NCBI RefSeq assembly: GCF_900186535.1
Contig: NZ_FYDE01000003.1
Location: forward strand, 1-64,000
Origin: Marasmitruncus massiliensis
GTDB lineage: Bacteria > Bacillota > Clostridia > Oscillospirales > Ruminococcaceae
Length of the DNA: 64,000 nt
Direction of reading: 5' to 3'
A model generated the notes under the pieces. The model was not told the DNA's origin and ran no database searches. It saw only the letters and a program-made list of their open reading frames with translations. Shown one piece after another: positions 40,018-49,782 of this stretch (positions are counted from its first letter, which is position 1; each line of letters opens with the position of its first letter). Made by a program: the position numbers and the translations under genes.

Positions 40018-41370
40018 ATGTTTTCAAAAGTTCTGATTGCCAACCGCGGCGAAATCGCGGTGCGTATCATCCGCGCGTGCCGTGAAATGGGGCTGCGCAC
40101 GGTTGCGGTCTGTTCCATCGCGGATAAAGCCGCGCTTCATGCGCAGATTGCGGATGAGTGCGTCTGCATCGGCCCCGCTCCCTCCAAAGACAGTTATCTG
40201 AATATGCATGCCATTCTCGCGGCCTGCGAGCAGACCGGCGCGGACGCCATTCATCCGGGATTCGGTTTCCTTTCGGAAAATGCGCGGTTCGCGCGGCTTT
40301 GCAGTGCCTGCGGCGTCAAATTCATTGGTCCCAGGCCGGAATCCATCGAACTGCTGGGGGATAAGGCTCAGGCCAAGGCGACCATGAGAAATGCCGGCGT
40401 GCCTGTCATCCCCGGCTCAGACGGCGTTGTGGCCGATGAGAAAAAGGCGGCGGAAATCGCCGCTTCCATCGGCTATCCGGTCATGGTAAAGGCAACCGCG
40501 GGCGGCGGCGGCCGCGGTATCCGCATTGCGCGGACTCCGGAGGAACTGGAAACGGCGTTTACAGCCGCGCGGCAGGAAGCGATTGCCTGCTTCGGGGACG
40601 GAAGCATTTATCTGGAAAAGTTCCTGCAGAACCCCCGCCATATCGAAATTCAGGTGCTGGCGGATGAGCGCGGCAATGTCATTCATCTGGGCGAGCGGGA
40701 TTGCTCCGTGCAGCGCCGCAACCAGAAAATGATTGAGGAGGCGCCGTCCCCCGCGCCGGTTATGAATCCGGAACTGCGCGGGCGGATGGGTGAAGCGGCC
40801 AAGGCCGCCGTGCGCGCCGCCGGCTATCAGAATGCCGGGACGATTGAATTCCTTGTGGATGGGGACGGAAGATTCTACTTTATGGAGATGAATACCCGGA
40901 TTCAGGTGGAGCATCCGATTACCGAACTGGTGACCGATGTAGATATTGTGAAAAATCAGCTGAGCATTGCGCAGGGCGAGCCGCTGAAGCTTTGCCAGGA
41001 CGATATTGTTTTGCGCGGACATGCGATTGAATGCCGCATCAATGCCGAAAATCCAGCGCTCAACTTCCGCCCCTCCCCGGGGGTCATCCGGGCGCTCTAT
41101 ATGCCGGGCGGCCCGGGAGTACGCATTGACAGCGCGGTTTATGCGGGTTATACGATATCGCCGTATTATGACTCGATGATTGCGAAACTTATTGTGTTCG
41201 CGCCTACCAGACGCGAGGCAATTATGAAGATGCGCTGGGCGCTGGCGGAATTTCTGGTGGAAGGTGTGGACACCAATATCGATTTTCAGCTTTCCCTGCT
41301 GCACAATCCCGATTTCGAGGCGGGCAGCTATGATATCGGTTTTCTGGACCGTCTGATGAAACAGGAGTGA
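40018..41370 (+). CDS. accC: Biotin carboxylase of acetyl-CoA carboxylase
   Basis: AccC carboxylates biotin on AccB with ATP and bicarbonate. The 450-residue ATP-grasp product has FSKVLIANRGEIAVRII at the start, the glycine-rich KATAGGGGRGIR, EKFLQNPRHIEIQVL, and FMEMNTRIQVEHPITE with the catalytic residues. Length is typical. It lies between fabZ and accD in the fab-acc operon. Confidence 0.98.
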   Translation: MFSKVLIANRGEIAVRIIRACREMGLRTVAVCSIADKAALHAQIADECVCIGPAPSKDSYLNMHAILAACEQTGADAIHPGFGFLSENARFARLCSACGVKFIGPRPESIELLGDKAQAKATMRNAGVPVIPGSDGVVADEKKAAEIAASIGYPVMVKATAGGGGRGIRIARTPEELETAFTAARQEAIACFGDGSIYLEKFLQNPRHIEIQVLADERGNVIHLGERDCSVQRRNQKMIEEAPSPAPVMNPELRGRMGEAAKAAVRAAGYQNAGTIEFLVDGDGRFYFMEMNTRIQVEHPITELVTDVDIVKNQLSIAQGEPLKLCQDDIVLRGHAIECRINAENPALNFRPSPGVIRALYMPGGPGVRIDSAVYAGYTISPYYDSMIAKLIVFAPTRREAIMKMRWALAEFLVEGVDTNIDFQLSLLHNPDFEAGSYDIGFLDRLMKQE

Positions 41371-41404
41371 AACGCGCATAAACAGGGAAACAGGAGGTGG
41401 GCGG

Positions 41405-42292
41405 ATGTTACAGGATTTATTTTCCAAGGTGAAATCCCGCGCGGCGATTGACAGCGGGGAAAAGCAGAAGGGCAGACTGAACATACCGGATAATCTGATG
41501 TTTAAATGCCCGCGCTGCGGCAAGGTGGAATTTATGGAGGCGTTTGCACTGGCGGGGAAAATCTGCCCCAACTGCGGCTACCATGCCCGCCTGACGGCAC
41601 CGGAACGCATTGAAATTACAGCGGATAATTTTACATTTACGGAATATGATAAGCATATGAAAAGCCTCAACCCGATTGACTTTGAAGGCTATACCGAAAA
41701 GACCTTTCAGCTGCGTCGTAAGACCGGTCTGCGCGACGCTGTGGTTACAGGGAACTGTACCGTTATGGGGCAGTCGTGTGCACTTGGCGTGATGGATACC
41801 CGGTTCATGATGGGGTCAATGGGGTCGGTTGTGGGGGAAAAGATCGCGCGCCTGTTTGAACGGGCGGGCGACGAGAACCTGCCGGTGGTGCTTTTCACCG
41901 CGAGCGGCGGTGCCCGCATGCAGGAGGGGATCGTTTCCCTCATGCAGATGGCGAAAACGGCGGGCGCTGTGGGACGCCATTCCCGCAAGGGGCTGCTTTA
42001 TCTCACTGTGCTCACCGACCCGACCACGGGAGGCGTTACCGCCAGCTTTGCGTCACTCGGCGATATCATCATCGCAGAGCCGAAGGTGCTGGTGGGCTTT
42101 GCCGGGAGGCGCGTGATCGAAGGAACCATAAAACAGCGCCTGCCGGAGGACTTCCAGTCGGCGGAGTTTGGTCTGGAGCATGGCTTTGTGGATATGATCG
42201 TGGAGCGCAGCGCGCTTCGCAAAACCATCGCCCAGCTGCTCAGGCTGCACGGCGGGAAAGGAGCGGCGCAGGATGAAAACAGCGTGGGATAG
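41405..42292 (+). CDS. accD: Acetyl-CoA carboxylase carboxyltransferase beta subunit
   Basis: AccD forms, with AccA, the transferase that makes malonyl-CoA. The 295-residue product has an N-terminal zinc ribbon (CPRCGKVEF then CPNCGYHARL, four cysteines around residues 36-58) and the crotonase-like core with SGGARMQEG and PTTGGVTASFA. AGGAGGTG precedes the ATG. The last 20 bases overlap accA, giving balanced subunit synthesis. Confidence 0.97.
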   Translation: MLQDLFSKVKSRAAIDSGEKQKGRLNIPDNLMFKCPRCGKVEFMEAFALAGKICPNCGYHARLTAPERIEITADNFTFTEYDKHMKSLNPIDFEGYTEKTFQLRRKTGLRDAVVTGNCTVMGQSCALGVMDTRFMMGSMGSVVGEKIARLFERAGDENLPVVLFTASGGARMQEGIVSLMQMAKTAGAVGRHSRKGLLYLTVLTDPTTGGVTASFASLGDIIIAEPKVLVGFAGRRVIEGTIKQRLPEDFQSAEFGLEHGFVDMIVERSALRKTIAQLLRLHGGKGAAQDENSVG

Positions 42293-43070
42293 GCTATTGA
42301 TTGTCCGGGAGAAAAACCGCCCCACCATACGCGATTACATCCCGCTCATTTTTGAAGATTTTATCGAGCTGCACGGCGACCGCCTCTACGGGGACGACGG
42401 GGCGATTCTCGGCGGAATAGCGACCATCGGCGGTATCCCGGTGACCGTGATTGCGCACGTGAAAGGCCGTGACCTCAGGGAGAACCAGCAGACCAATTTT
42501 GCGATGCCCCATCCGGAAGGCTACCGCAAGGCGCTGCGTCTTGCCAGACAGGCTGAAAAATTTCACCGCCCCGTGATTTGCTTCATCGACACCCCGGGCG
42601 CGTTCTGCGGCGTGGGAGCCGAAGAGCGCGGGCAGGGCGAGGCGATTGCCCGCAACCTGATGGAATTTATGGAGCTGGAGACGCCGGTCATTTCGATTGT
42701 CCTCGGTGAAGGCGGCAGCGGCGGGGCACTTGCGCTCGGAGTCTGCGACGAGCTTGCCATGATGCAGAACGCAATCTATTCGGTGATCTCTCCGCGCGGC
42801 TTCGCGTCCATCCTCTGGAAAGACGCGAAGCGGGAAGAGGAAGCCGCCAATATCATGCGCATTACGGCGGAGGATTTGATGGAGCTCGGAGTCGCGGATG
42901 CGGTCATTCCGGAGCCGGGCGAAGGGGCTCATATGGACCATGAAACAGCGGCCGCAAACATATCTGCATACATTTTGAAAACAATCCAAAAATATCTGGA
43001 AATACCTATTGCCAAACTGCTGGAAAACAGGTATTATAAGTTCCGTAAGATTGGAGAGTTCACAGAATAG
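42273..43070 (+). CDS. accA: Acetyl-CoA carboxylase carboxyltransferase alpha subunit
   Basis: AccA is the partner of AccD. The 265-residue product is a short form: it starts near the RPTIRDYI segment and lacks the longer N-terminal helices of the E. coli protein, as usual in Firmicutes. Core motifs are ELHGDRLYGDD, FIDTPGAFCGVGAEERGQ and LGEGGSGGALALG. It begins inside the end of accD, with GGAAAGGAG upstream. Confidence 0.97.
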   Translation: MKTAWDRLLIVREKNRPTIRDYIPLIFEDFIELHGDRLYGDDGAILGGIATIGGIPVTVIAHVKGRDLRENQQTNFAMPHPEGYRKALRLARQAEKFHRPVICFIDTPGAFCGVGAEERGQGEAIARNLMEFMELETPVISIVLGEGGSGGALALGVCDELAMMQNAIYSVISPRGFASILWKDAKREEEAANIMRITAEDLMELGVADAVIPEPGEGAHMDHETAAANISAYILKTIQKYLEIPIAKLLENRYYKFRKIGEFTE

Positions 43071-43134
43071 TGCATGCGGACGCTCTTTAATCAGTGAATA
43101 AGGCCATTTCATATAATATTAGGAGGAAACGGTT

Positions 43135-43365
43135 ATGGTATTTGAAAAGGTTAGGGAAATTCTTGTGGATCAGCTGGACGTTGAGGAAGAGGCTGTTACC
43201 ATGGATGCGAGCATCCAGAATGATCTGGGGGCGGATTCTCTGGACATTGTAGATCTCGTCATGAGCCTGGAAGAAGAATTTGATTGCGAAATCCCTGACG
43301 AAGAAATTGAAAATATTAAGACTGTCGGCGATATCGTCAAGTATATCGAAGAAACACAGGACTAA
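43135..43365 (+). CDS. acpP: Acyl carrier protein
   Basis: AcpP carries growing acyl chains on a phosphopantetheine arm. The 76-residue acidic product has the modified Ser35 in the DSL motif ([13 protein letters not shown]). AGGAGG precedes the ATG. It is last in the operon, 64 bp after accA; a TATAAT at 43112-43117 hints at an extra promoter that would give more AcpP, but the -35 is poor. Confidence 0.98.
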   Translation: MVFEKVREILVDQLDVEEEAVTMDASIQNDLGADSLDIVDLVMSLEEEFDCEIPDEEIENIKTVGDIVKYIEETQD

Positions 43366-43391
43366 TTCGGCGGACACATTGAGAAAGGTAT

Positions 43392-43423
43392 GGCAGAGGG
43401 GTGTCCCTCTGCCCTTTCTGTTT
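43392..43423 (+). terminator. Intrinsic terminator after acpP
   Basis: GGCAGAGGG (43392-43400) pairs with CCCTCTGCC (43405-43413) around GTGT, followed by CTTTCTGTTT. The T run is broken by C and G. Confidence 0.7.
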
Positions 43424-43454
43424 ATTGGGGACGGGCATCTGCTGCCTGATTCCC

Positions 43455-43483
43455 TTGCATTTTCTCTGCCGATTCGTTATGAT
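43455..43483 (+). promoter_or_regulatory. proS promoter
   Basis: TTGCAT (43455-43460), 17 bp, TATGAT (43478-43483). The leader to the proS ATG is about 115 nt and shows no T-box motifs. Confidence 0.65.
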
Positions 43484-43606
43484 AGGAACATCTGAACCAA
43501 ATGCGGGGCCTGTTTTATACTGTCAGGGCAGGTGTTCGTGCAAAAGCCGGCGGGCGGCAGCTTTGTTGTTGTGGCGCAGCCGGACAAAAAGGAGTTTGTT
43601 GTTAAT

Positions 43607-45043
43607 ATGGCCGATCAGAAAAAGATGGTGGAAGCGATCACCTCCATGGAGGAGGATTTCGCAAAGTGGTATACGGACATTGTGAAGAAAGCCGACCTCA
43701 TTGACTATTCCACGGTTCGCGGCTGCATGGTGATCCGCCCCTACGGGTATGCGATCTGGGAAAACATCCAGCATCTGCTGGATGCCCGTTTTAAAGAGAC
43801 GGGGCACGAAAATGTCTATATGCCGATGTTTATCCCCGAAAGCCTGCTGCAAAAGGAAAAGGATCACGTGGAAGGGTTTGCGCCGGAGGTGGCGTGGGTT
43901 ACTCACGGCGGCAGCGAAAAGCTTGCCGAACGTCTCTGTGTCCGTCCTACGTCGGAAACACTGTTCTGTGAACACTACGCGAAAATCATTAAGTCCTACC
44001 GTGATCTGCCCAAACTATATAACCAGTGGTGTTCCGTTGTGCGCTGGGAAAAAACCACCCGTCCGTTCCTGCGCACCTGTGAGTTCCTCTGGCAGGAAGG
44101 CCACACCATGCATGAAACCGGGGAGGAGGCACTGGAGGAAACCGAGCGGATGCTGAATGTCTATGCGGATTTCTGTGAAAAATCTCTCGCCATCCCGGTC
44201 ACCAAGGGCCGCAAGACGAAGAAGGAGCAGTTTGCCGGTGCGGAGGCAACCTATACGATCGAAGCGATGATGCATGACGGCAAAGCGCTCCAGTCCGGAA
44301 CTTCCCACTATTTCGGCGACGGGTTTGCGCGGGCGTTCGATATCACCTTCCAGGGGCGCGACAACAAGCCCCAGTATCCGCATCAGACCTCGTGGGGGCT
44401 GTCCACCCGTATCATCGGCGCGATCATCATGACCCACGGCGATGACAACGGCCTTGTCCTGCCGCCCGACATTGCGCCGATTCAGGTCATTGTGCTGCCG
44501 ATTGCGCAGCATAAAGAGGGTGTGCTGGAGAAAGCGAATGAGGTTACCGAGCGGCTGAAAAAAATCTGCCGCGCAAAGATCGACGACAGCGACAACTCCG
44601 CCGGATGGAAGTTCTCGGAGTATGAGATGAAGGGCGTGCCGCTGCGCCTGGAGATGGGCCCCCGGGACATTGAATCCAACCAGTGCGTGCTGGTGCGCCG
44701 CGACAACCGGGAGAAGACGATTGTATCCCTGGACGAGCTGGAAGCCCGTGTGCCCGAACTGCTGCGGGCGGTACACGACGGCCTCTACGATAAGGCGCTT
44801 GCCAACCGCGAGGCGCGCACCTATACCGCCCTGACGTTCGATGAGCTGAAGGAACTGGCCGCCTGCAAAAGCGGGTTCTTTAAAACCATGTGGTGCGGGG
44901 ACGAAGCCTGCGAGCTGAAGGTGAAGGAAGATGCGGGCCTGACCTCCCGCTGCATGCCGTTCGAGCAGGAACATCTTTCAGATGTCTGCCCGATCTGCGG
45001 AAAGCCCGCGAAAACCAGCATTATCTGGGGCAAAGCGTATTAA
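43607..45043 (+). CDS. proS: Prolyl-tRNA synthetase (type 3, archaeal-like)
   Basis: ProS charges tRNA-Pro. The 478-residue product belongs to the archaeal/eukaryotic-like group: no editing insertion between motifs 2 and 3, an anticodon-binding domain, and a C-terminal zinc-binding domain (CGDEAC and CPICG) ending in Tyr (IIWGKAY), a mark of this group. Motifs [20 protein letters not shown] and [11 protein letters not shown] are visible. The ATG at 43607 has AAGGAG 12 bases upstream, a slightly long spacing; no other in-frame start fits better. Confidence 0.96.
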   Translation: MADQKKMVEAITSMEEDFAKWYTDIVKKADLIDYSTVRGCMVIRPYGYAIWENIQHLLDARFKETGHENVYMPMFIPESLLQKEKDHVEGFAPEVAWVTHGGSEKLAERLCVRPTSETLFCEHYAKIIKSYRDLPKLYNQWCSVVRWEKTTRPFLRTCEFLWQEGHTMHETGEEALEETERMLNVYADFCEKSLAIPVTKGRKTKKEQFAGAEATYTIEAMMHDGKALQSGTSHYFGDGFARAFDITFQGRDNKPQYPHQTSWGLSTRIIGAIIMTHGDDNGLVLPPDIAPIQVIVLPIAQHKEGVLEKANEVTERLKKICRAKIDDSDNSAGWKFSEYEMKGVPLRLEMGPRDIESNQCVLVRRDNREKTIVSLDELEARVPELLRAVHDGLYDKALANREARTYTALTFDELKELAACKSGFFKTMWCGDEACELKVKEDAGLTSRCMPFEQEHLSDVCPICGKPAKTSIIWGKAY

Positions 45044-45072
45044 ACAGGAAAAACTGGGACAAAATACCTTTA

Positions 45073-45109
45073 AAACGGGGCGCGGCGGCACGTCCGCCGC
45101 ACCCCGTTT
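45073..45109 (+). terminator. G+C-rich hairpin after proS
   Basis: AAACGGGG (45073-45080) pairs with CCCCGTTT (45102-45109), and inside it GCGGCGG with CCGCCGC. There is no T run after it, so termination is uncertain; it may protect the 3' end. Confidence 0.5.
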
Positions 45110-45191
45110 CCGCTTAAGCTGCAAGCAAACCGGCAGATAAAGCCATCCCGGAATTCTACTGAAGATTTTTATGATTTTTTTAAAAAAATAC

Positions 45192-45220
45192 TTGCATTAC
45201 GAAACGCTGTATGGTATTAT
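45192..45220 (+). promoter_or_regulatory. Promoter of the S10-spc-alpha ribosomal operon
   Basis: TTGCAT (45192-45197), 17 bp, TATTAT (45215-45220). It is the only good promoter before rpsJ and would start transcription near 45227, about 300 nt upstream of the first gene. Confidence 0.7.
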
Positions 45221-45226
45221 ACTTAA

Positions 45227-45523
45227 GCGTGACTGCACAAGATATGCGTTGATGCGGGAGGTGGCCACCCTTTGCGGTGGGGAATTTCCGCGGAGTATGT
45301 CCGATTTTAAACCGGGCGACTTTAATACTGAACAGAACCTGCTGCCTTTCGTAAGGTGCGGCAGCGCGGTTTGGCGGAGAAATCCGTGAGCGGTATAAAG
45401 TCCGGATAAACGAAAGTTTACCGGATTTTTTGTATGCTCATCTGCGGAACACCCGGTGGGGTGTGCAGGTAATATCAGTTCTTAAAGCGTCGCCATGTGG
45501 AAACTGTAAGGAGGCGATGTTAA
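45227..45523 (+). promoter_or_regulatory. Structured rpsJ leader with terminator/antiterminator
   Basis: The roughly 300-nt leader contains an intrinsic terminator: AAAGTCCGG (45397-45405) pairs with CCGGATTTT (45421-45429), and TAAAC with GTTTA, around a GAAA loop, followed by further Ts. An alternative long-range helix, GACTTTAATACTG (45318-45330) with CGGTATAAAGTC (45391-45402), shares AAAGTC with the terminator, so the two cannot form together. The long-range helix would enclose two hairpins: GCTGCC/GGCAGC, and CGGA-GAAA-TCCG. This is a classic attenuation design, probably sensing a ribosomal protein. The ligand is unknown. Confidence 0.6.
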
Positions 45524-45835
45524 GTGGCAGTCAAGGAAAAAATCAGGATCAGGCTCAAAGGTTACGATCATCAGCTTGTTGATTCGGCATCGGAAAAGAT
45601 CGTGGAGACAGCGAAGCGTACAGGCGCGCGCGTGTCCGGACCGATTCCCCTTCCGACCGAGAAGGAGATCGTCACCATTCTGCGCGCTGTTCATAAGTAC
45701 AAGGACAGCCGTGAGCAGTTTGAGATGAGAACCCACAAGAGGCTCATCGACATTCTCAGACCTTCCAATAAGACTGTGGAAGCTCTGACAGGGCTTGAAC
45801 TTCCTGCCGGCGTTGAGATTGAAATCAAACTTTAA
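45524..45835 (+). CDS. rpsJ: 30S ribosomal protein S10
   Basis: S10 is part of the 30S head and, as NusE, of antitermination complexes. The 103-residue product matches the family throughout, with [14 protein letters not shown] at the start and THKRLIDIL in the tRNA-facing part. The start is GTG, with AAGGAGG ten bases upstream. First gene of the operon, behind the attenuator leader. Confidence 0.98.
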   Translation: MAVKEKIRIRLKGYDHQLVDSASEKIVETAKRTGARVSGPIPLPTEKEIVTILRAVHKYKDSREQFEMRTHKRLIDILRPSNKTVEALTGLELPAGVEIEIKL

Positions 45836-45929
45836 TTTCTTCGGCAAAGGCAGAAACCCCGACGACGGATTCGCCGTCAGGTCAAGTTGGCCCAGTGCCA
45901 ACCAATAACCGTAGGAGGTAAAGAAAGGT

Positions 45930-46562
45930 ATGCAAAAGTGCATCGTAGGCAAAAAGATCGGCATGACCCAGCTTTTTAACGAAAGCGGCAAAGTGATCCC
46001 TGTGACTGTCATTGAAGCTGGCCCCTGCGTTGTCGTCCAGAAGAAGACAACCGAAAACGACGGCTATGAAGCTGTGCAGATCGGTTTCGGAGACATCAGC
46101 GACAAAGCCTGCAACAAACCGCAGAAGGGACATTTCGCGAAGGCCGATGTTGCCAACAAGAGAACACTCAAAGAGTTCCGCCTGGAGGACTGTTCCACGC
46201 TGAATGTGGGCGATCTGATCAAGGCTGACGCTTTCGCTGCGGGTGACGCAGTGGATGTGGTCGGAACTTCCAAAGGTAAAGGCTACGCAGGCGTTATCAA
46301 GCGTTACAATTTCGGACGCCTGAAAGAAACCCACGGTACCGGCCCGGTAGCGAGACATCAGGGCTCGCTGGGTGCGTGCTCCGACCCGTCAAGGGTTATG
46401 AAGGGCAAAAAGCTCCCCGGACATCTGGGTGCTGAGCGCGTCACTGTTCAGAATCTTGAAATCGTCAAGGTTGACGTTGAAAACAATCTTATTGCTATTA
46501 AGGGAGCTGTTCCGGGCGCCAAGGGCGGCCTGATCTGCATCACCGATAGCGTTAAGGCGTAA
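45930..46562 (+). CDS. rplC: 50S ribosomal protein L3
   Basis: L3 is an early assembly protein near the peptidyl transferase centre. The 210-residue product has [16 protein letters not shown] and the extended loop [15 protein letters not shown]. It follows rpsJ after 94 bp that can form two small hairpins (GTTGGC/GCCAAC is the clearer). TAGGAGG lies upstream of the ATG. Confidence 0.98.
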   Translation: MQKCIVGKKIGMTQLFNESGKVIPVTVIEAGPCVVVQKKTTENDGYEAVQIGFGDISDKACNKPQKGHFAKADVANKRTLKEFRLEDCSTLNVGDLIKADAFAAGDAVDVVGTSKGKGYAGVIKRYNFGRLKETHGTGPVARHQGSLGACSDPSRVMKGKKLPGHLGAERVTVQNLEIVKVDVENNLIAIKGAVPGAKGGLICITDSVKA

Positions 46563-46581
46563 GGGAAGGAGGATACACACA

Positions 46582-47205
46582 ATGCCAAAGGTTAATGTAT
46601 ATGATATGGCCGGCAAAGTCGTTTCGGAGATGGAGCTTTCTGATTTCGTCTTCGGTATCACGCCCAACCCGACGGTGGTACATCAGGTTGTTGTAAACTA
46701 CCTTGCCAATCAGCGCCAGGGCACACAGTCCACGCTCACCCGGACAGAAGTTTCCGGCGGCGGCCGCAAACCCTGGAAACAGAAGGGTACCGGCCATGCG
46801 AGACAGGGTTCCATCCGTGCTCCCCAGTGGAGAAAGGGCGGAATCGCACTCGGCCCCAAACCGAGAGATTACAGCTATGCTCTCAACAAAAAAGTCCGCC
46901 GTCTGGCGATCAAATCGGTCTTTTCCGATAAAGTGCTCACCGGCGACATGATTATTGTGGACAACATTGCGGTCGAAGGTTACAAGACCAAAGCCGTGGT
47001 CGGTATGCTCAAGGCTCTGGGCGCAGAAAAGAAAGCACTGATTCTGATGCCCGAAATGAACGAACAGTTGGTGAAAAGCGCGGCAAATATCCCCGGCGTG
47101 AAAACCGCTCTGGTCAACACCATCAACGTTTACGACCTCGTAAACTGCGGCAAGTTCATTGTTGCGAAAGATGCTGTTGCCAAACTCGAGGAGGTGTACG
47201 CATAA
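46582..47205 (+). CDS. rplD: 50S ribosomal protein L4
   Basis: L4 lines the exit tunnel and in some bacteria controls its own operon. The 207-residue product has the long basic loop GGGRKPWKQKGTGHARQGS. It begins 19 bp after rplC with GGAAGGAGG upstream. Its stop shares one base with the rplW start. Confidence 0.98.
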   Translation: MPKVNVYDMAGKVVSEMELSDFVFGITPNPTVVHQVVVNYLANQRQGTQSTLTRTEVSGGGRKPWKQKGTGHARQGSIRAPQWRKGGIALGPKPRDYSYALNKKVRRLAIKSVFSDKVLTGDMIIVDNIAVEGYKTKAVVGMLKALGAEKKALILMPEMNEQLVKSAANIPGVKTALVNTINVYDLVNCGKFIVAKDAVAKLEEVYA

Positions 47206-47501
47206 TGAAAGCACCGCAGGATATCATCCTTACCCCGGTGATCACCGAGGCTTCCATGGCGAACGTGCAGCTCAGAAAGTACACTTTCAAAGTTGCAAAA
47301 GACGCCAACAAGATTGAAATCGTCAAGGCTGTCGAGGCGCTGTTCCCCGGCACCAAGGTCGCAAAGATTAACACGGTTAACTGCCGCGGCCGCTATAAGA
47401 GAATGGGTCAGACCGGCGGCTACCGCCCTTCTTTCAAGAAGGCGATTGTGACGCTGAAAGAGGATTCGAAGACGATCGAATTCTTTGACACCATGCTGTA
47501 A
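47205..47501 (+). CDS. rplW: 50S ribosomal protein L23
   Basis: L23 sits at the tunnel exit and docks trigger factor and SRP. The 98-residue product opens with PQDIILTPVITEAS and has the conserved YKRMGQTGGYRPSFKKAIV. It overlaps rplD by one base (TAATG), so the two are translationally coupled; GAGGAGG lies within the end of rplD. Confidence 0.98.
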   Translation: MKAPQDIILTPVITEASMANVQLRKYTFKVAKDANKIEIVKAVEALFPGTKVAKINTVNCRGRYKRMGQTGGYRPSFKKAIVTLKEDSKTIEFFDTML

Positions 47502-47575
47502 TGGATGCCCTGAGCATCCGGGTATGGGGTAACTCATATGCCCCGCTAACCACATTATGAGGAGAGTGAAACCGA

Positions 47576-48409
47576 ATGGCTATTAAAAGCTATAAACCGA
47601 CAACACCTAGCCGCCGTCAGATGACCTGCACGGATTACAGCGAGTTGTCGAAGGTTGCTCCGGAAAAAAGCCTTCTTGAACCTGTCAAAAAGCACTCCGG
47701 CCGCAACAGCAACGGCAGAATCACCGTTCGCCACAGAGGCGGCGGCAACCGCCGTAAATATCGTGTGATCGACTTCAAGAGAGACAAAGCCGATATGCCG
47801 GCGACCGTCCTCACTCTGGAGTACGACCCCAACAGAACCGCTCATATCGCACTTGTGCAGTATGAAGATGGCGAAAAGCGCTATATTATCGCTCCCAACG
47901 GCCTGAAAGTCGGCGACCAGATCGTTTCCGGCGCAAAGGCGGACATCAAGCCGGGCAACGCATTGCCGATGCTCAACATCCCGACCGGTACCTTTATCCA
48001 CAACATTGAGCTTTATCCCGGAAAGGGCGCGCAGCTTGCACGTTCCGCCGGCATCATGGCTCAGCTGATGGCAAAAGAAAACGGCCATGCGATGGTGAGA
48101 CTTCCATCTGGCGAGCTTCGGAACATTCCGGACAGCTGCTATGCGACAATCGGCCAGGTTGGTAACATCGACGCTGAGAATGTCAATTACGGTAAAGCCG
48201 GCCGCCGCCGCCATATGGGCTGGAGACCGACCGTCCGCGGTTCCGTTATGAACCCCTGTGACCATCCGCACGGCGGTGGTGAGGGCAAGAGCCCTGTTGG
48301 ACGTCCCGGCCCTGTTACCCCTTGGGGCAAGCCGGCGCTGGGTTACAAGACCCGCTCAAAACACAATCGCTCCGACAAGTTTATTGTCAAGCGCCGCAAC
48401 GCTAAGTAA
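47576..48409 (+). CDS. rplB: 50S ribosomal protein L2
   Basis: L2 is needed for subunit joining and peptidyl transfer. The 277-residue product has the [12 protein letters not shown] region and the C-terminal [24 protein letters not shown] with the conserved His. The 74-bp gap before it can form a GGATGC/GCATCC hairpin and a weaker GGGG/CCCC pair. GAGGAGAG precedes the ATG. Confidence 0.98.
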   Translation: MAIKSYKPTTPSRRQMTCTDYSELSKVAPEKSLLEPVKKHSGRNSNGRITVRHRGGGNRRKYRVIDFKRDKADMPATVLTLEYDPNRTAHIALVQYEDGEKRYIIAPNGLKVGDQIVSGAKADIKPGNALPMLNIPTGTFIHNIELYPGKGAQLARSAGIMAQLMAKENGHAMVRLPSGELRNIPDSCYATIGQVGNIDAENVNYGKAGRRRHMGWRPTVRGSVMNPCDHPHGGGEGKSPVGRPGPVTPWGKPALGYKTRSKHNRSDKFIVKRRNAK

Positions 48410-48436
48410 AGCGGGCTGAAAGGAGGCAAATGATTC

Positions 48437-48712
48437 ATGGGTAGAAGCGTTAAAAAAGGACCTTACGTGCAGCCCGTTCTGCTCGAAAGAGTTCGCAAGA
48501 TGAATGAGAGCGGCGAGAAGAAAGTAGTTCTGAAAACATGGAGCCGCTCCTCCACAATATTCCCTGACTTTGTAGGACACACCTTTGCCGTCCATGACGG
48601 ACGCAAGCATATGCCGGTTTATGTGACCGAGGATATGGTTGGACACAAACTCGGCGAGTTTGCGCCCACCAGAACCTATCGCGGCCATGCCGGCGCGAAG
48701 AAATCCAACTAA
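48437..48712 (+). CDS. rpsS: 30S ribosomal protein S19
   Basis: S19 lies in the 30S head and contacts S13. The 91-residue product has [37 protein letters not shown] and [21 protein letters not shown] lies upstream, 27 bp after rplB. Confidence 0.98.
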   Translation: MGRSVKKGPYVQPVLLERVRKMNESGEKKVVLKTWSRSSTIFPDFVGHTFAVHDGRKHMPVYVTEDMVGHKLGEFAPTRTYRGHAGAKKSN

Positions 48713-48736
48713 CGTGGCCGAAAGGAGGACATCACA

Positions 48737-49072
48737 ATGGAAGCAAAAGCTTCTTTGAGACATGCTCGTATCGCGCCCCGTAAGGTGCAGATCGTGCTTG
48801 ATCTTATTAGAAACAAGCCGGCCGATCAGGCCATGGCAATCATTAGGCACACTCCCAAGGCCGCATGCGAGCCTCTGGAGAAGCTGCTAAAGTCGGCAAT
48901 TGCGAACGCGGAAAACAACTTCAGCATGGATAAGAACAATCTCTATGTTTCGGAGTGCTACGTTACGCCGGGCCCGACAATGAAACGCATCAGACCCCGT
49001 GCCCAGGGCAGGGCTTTCCAGATTCTGAAAAGAACTTCACATGTTTTTGTAACCGTGAAGGAATACGAATAA
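48737..49072 (+). CDS. rplV: 50S ribosomal protein L22
   Basis: L22 lines the exit tunnel; its hairpin loop is a macrolide-resistance site. The 111-residue product has [18 protein letters not shown] and the loop [26 protein letters not shown] precedes the ATG. Confidence 0.98.
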   Translation: MEAKASLRHARIAPRKVQIVLDLIRNKPADQAMAIIRHTPKAACEPLEKLLKSAIANAENNFSMDKNNLYVSECYVTPGPTMKRIRPRAQGRAFQILKRTSHVFVTVKEYE

Positions 49073-49092
49073 GCTGAAAGAGGAGGTAAACT

Positions 49093-49782
49093 ATGGGCCA
49101 AAAAGTAAATCCGCACGGTCTGCGTGTCGGAGTCATCAAGGATTGGGATTCCCGCTGGTTTGCTAAGGACGACGCTTTCGGCGATATCCTTGTCGAGGAT
49201 TACAAGCTGCGCAAGTTCTTAAAGAAAACCCTGTTTGACGCTGGCATTCCCAGAATTGAAATTGAAAGAGATGCCACCAAGGTGCGCATCCATGTCCACT
49301 GCTCCAGACCCGGCATTGTGATCGGCAAAGGCGGCGCGGAGATCGAAAGAATCCGCAAGCTGTGCGACGACATGATCAACAAGGGCAAAGCGGATGCAGA
49401 CAAACGCCAGGTATTCATCAATGTTGTCGAGGTGAAGCAGCCCGATAAAAACGCGCAGCTGGTTGCAGAAGGCATCGCTGCTCAGCTTGTCGGACGCGTA
49501 TCCTTCCGCCGCGCGATGAAGCAGGCGATCGGCCGTGCCATGAAGTTTGGCGCCAAAGGCATCAAGGTCAGCGTTTCCGGCCGTCTGGGCGGCGCTGAAA
49601 TTGCCCGCACCGAGCACTATCATGAGGGTACGATTCCCCTGCAGACCATCCGTGCCGACATTGACTATGGCTTCGCTGAAGCCGACACCACCTACGGAAA
49701 GATCGGCGTCAAGGTCTGGATCTACGCCGGAGAGGTGCTCGGGGATGCGAAAAGAACCCGTAAGGAAGGAGGCAATAAATAA
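49093..49782 (+). CDS. rpsC: 30S ribosomal protein S3
   Basis: S3 surrounds the mRNA entry site. The 229-residue product has [14 protein letters not shown], a KH domain with [11 protein letters not shown], and the C-terminal domain with [24 protein letters not shown] precedes the ATG. The stop shares one base with rplP. Confidence 0.98.
   Translation: MGQKVNPHGLRVGVIKDWDSRWFAKDDAFGDILVEDYKLRKFLKKTLFDAGIPRIEIERDATKVRIHVHCSRPGIVIGKGGAEIERIRKLCDDMINKGKADADKRQVFINVVEVKQPDKNAQLVAEGIAAQLVGRVSFRRAMKQAIGRAMKFGAKGIKVSVSGRLGGAEIARTEHYHEGTIPLQTIRADIDYGFAEADTTYGKIGVKVWIYAGEVLGDAKRTRKEGGNK

Noticed and set aside
43424-43606. T-box riboswitch before proS, and before serC, argG and ilvB
   Set aside because: I looked for the T-box sequence AGGGTGGNACCGCG and a specifier stem in these leaders and found none.
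45171-45389. 72-codon frame in the rpsJ leader
   Set aside because: It starts upstream of the predicted transcription start and passes through structured leader RNA. No ribosome binding site precedes it.
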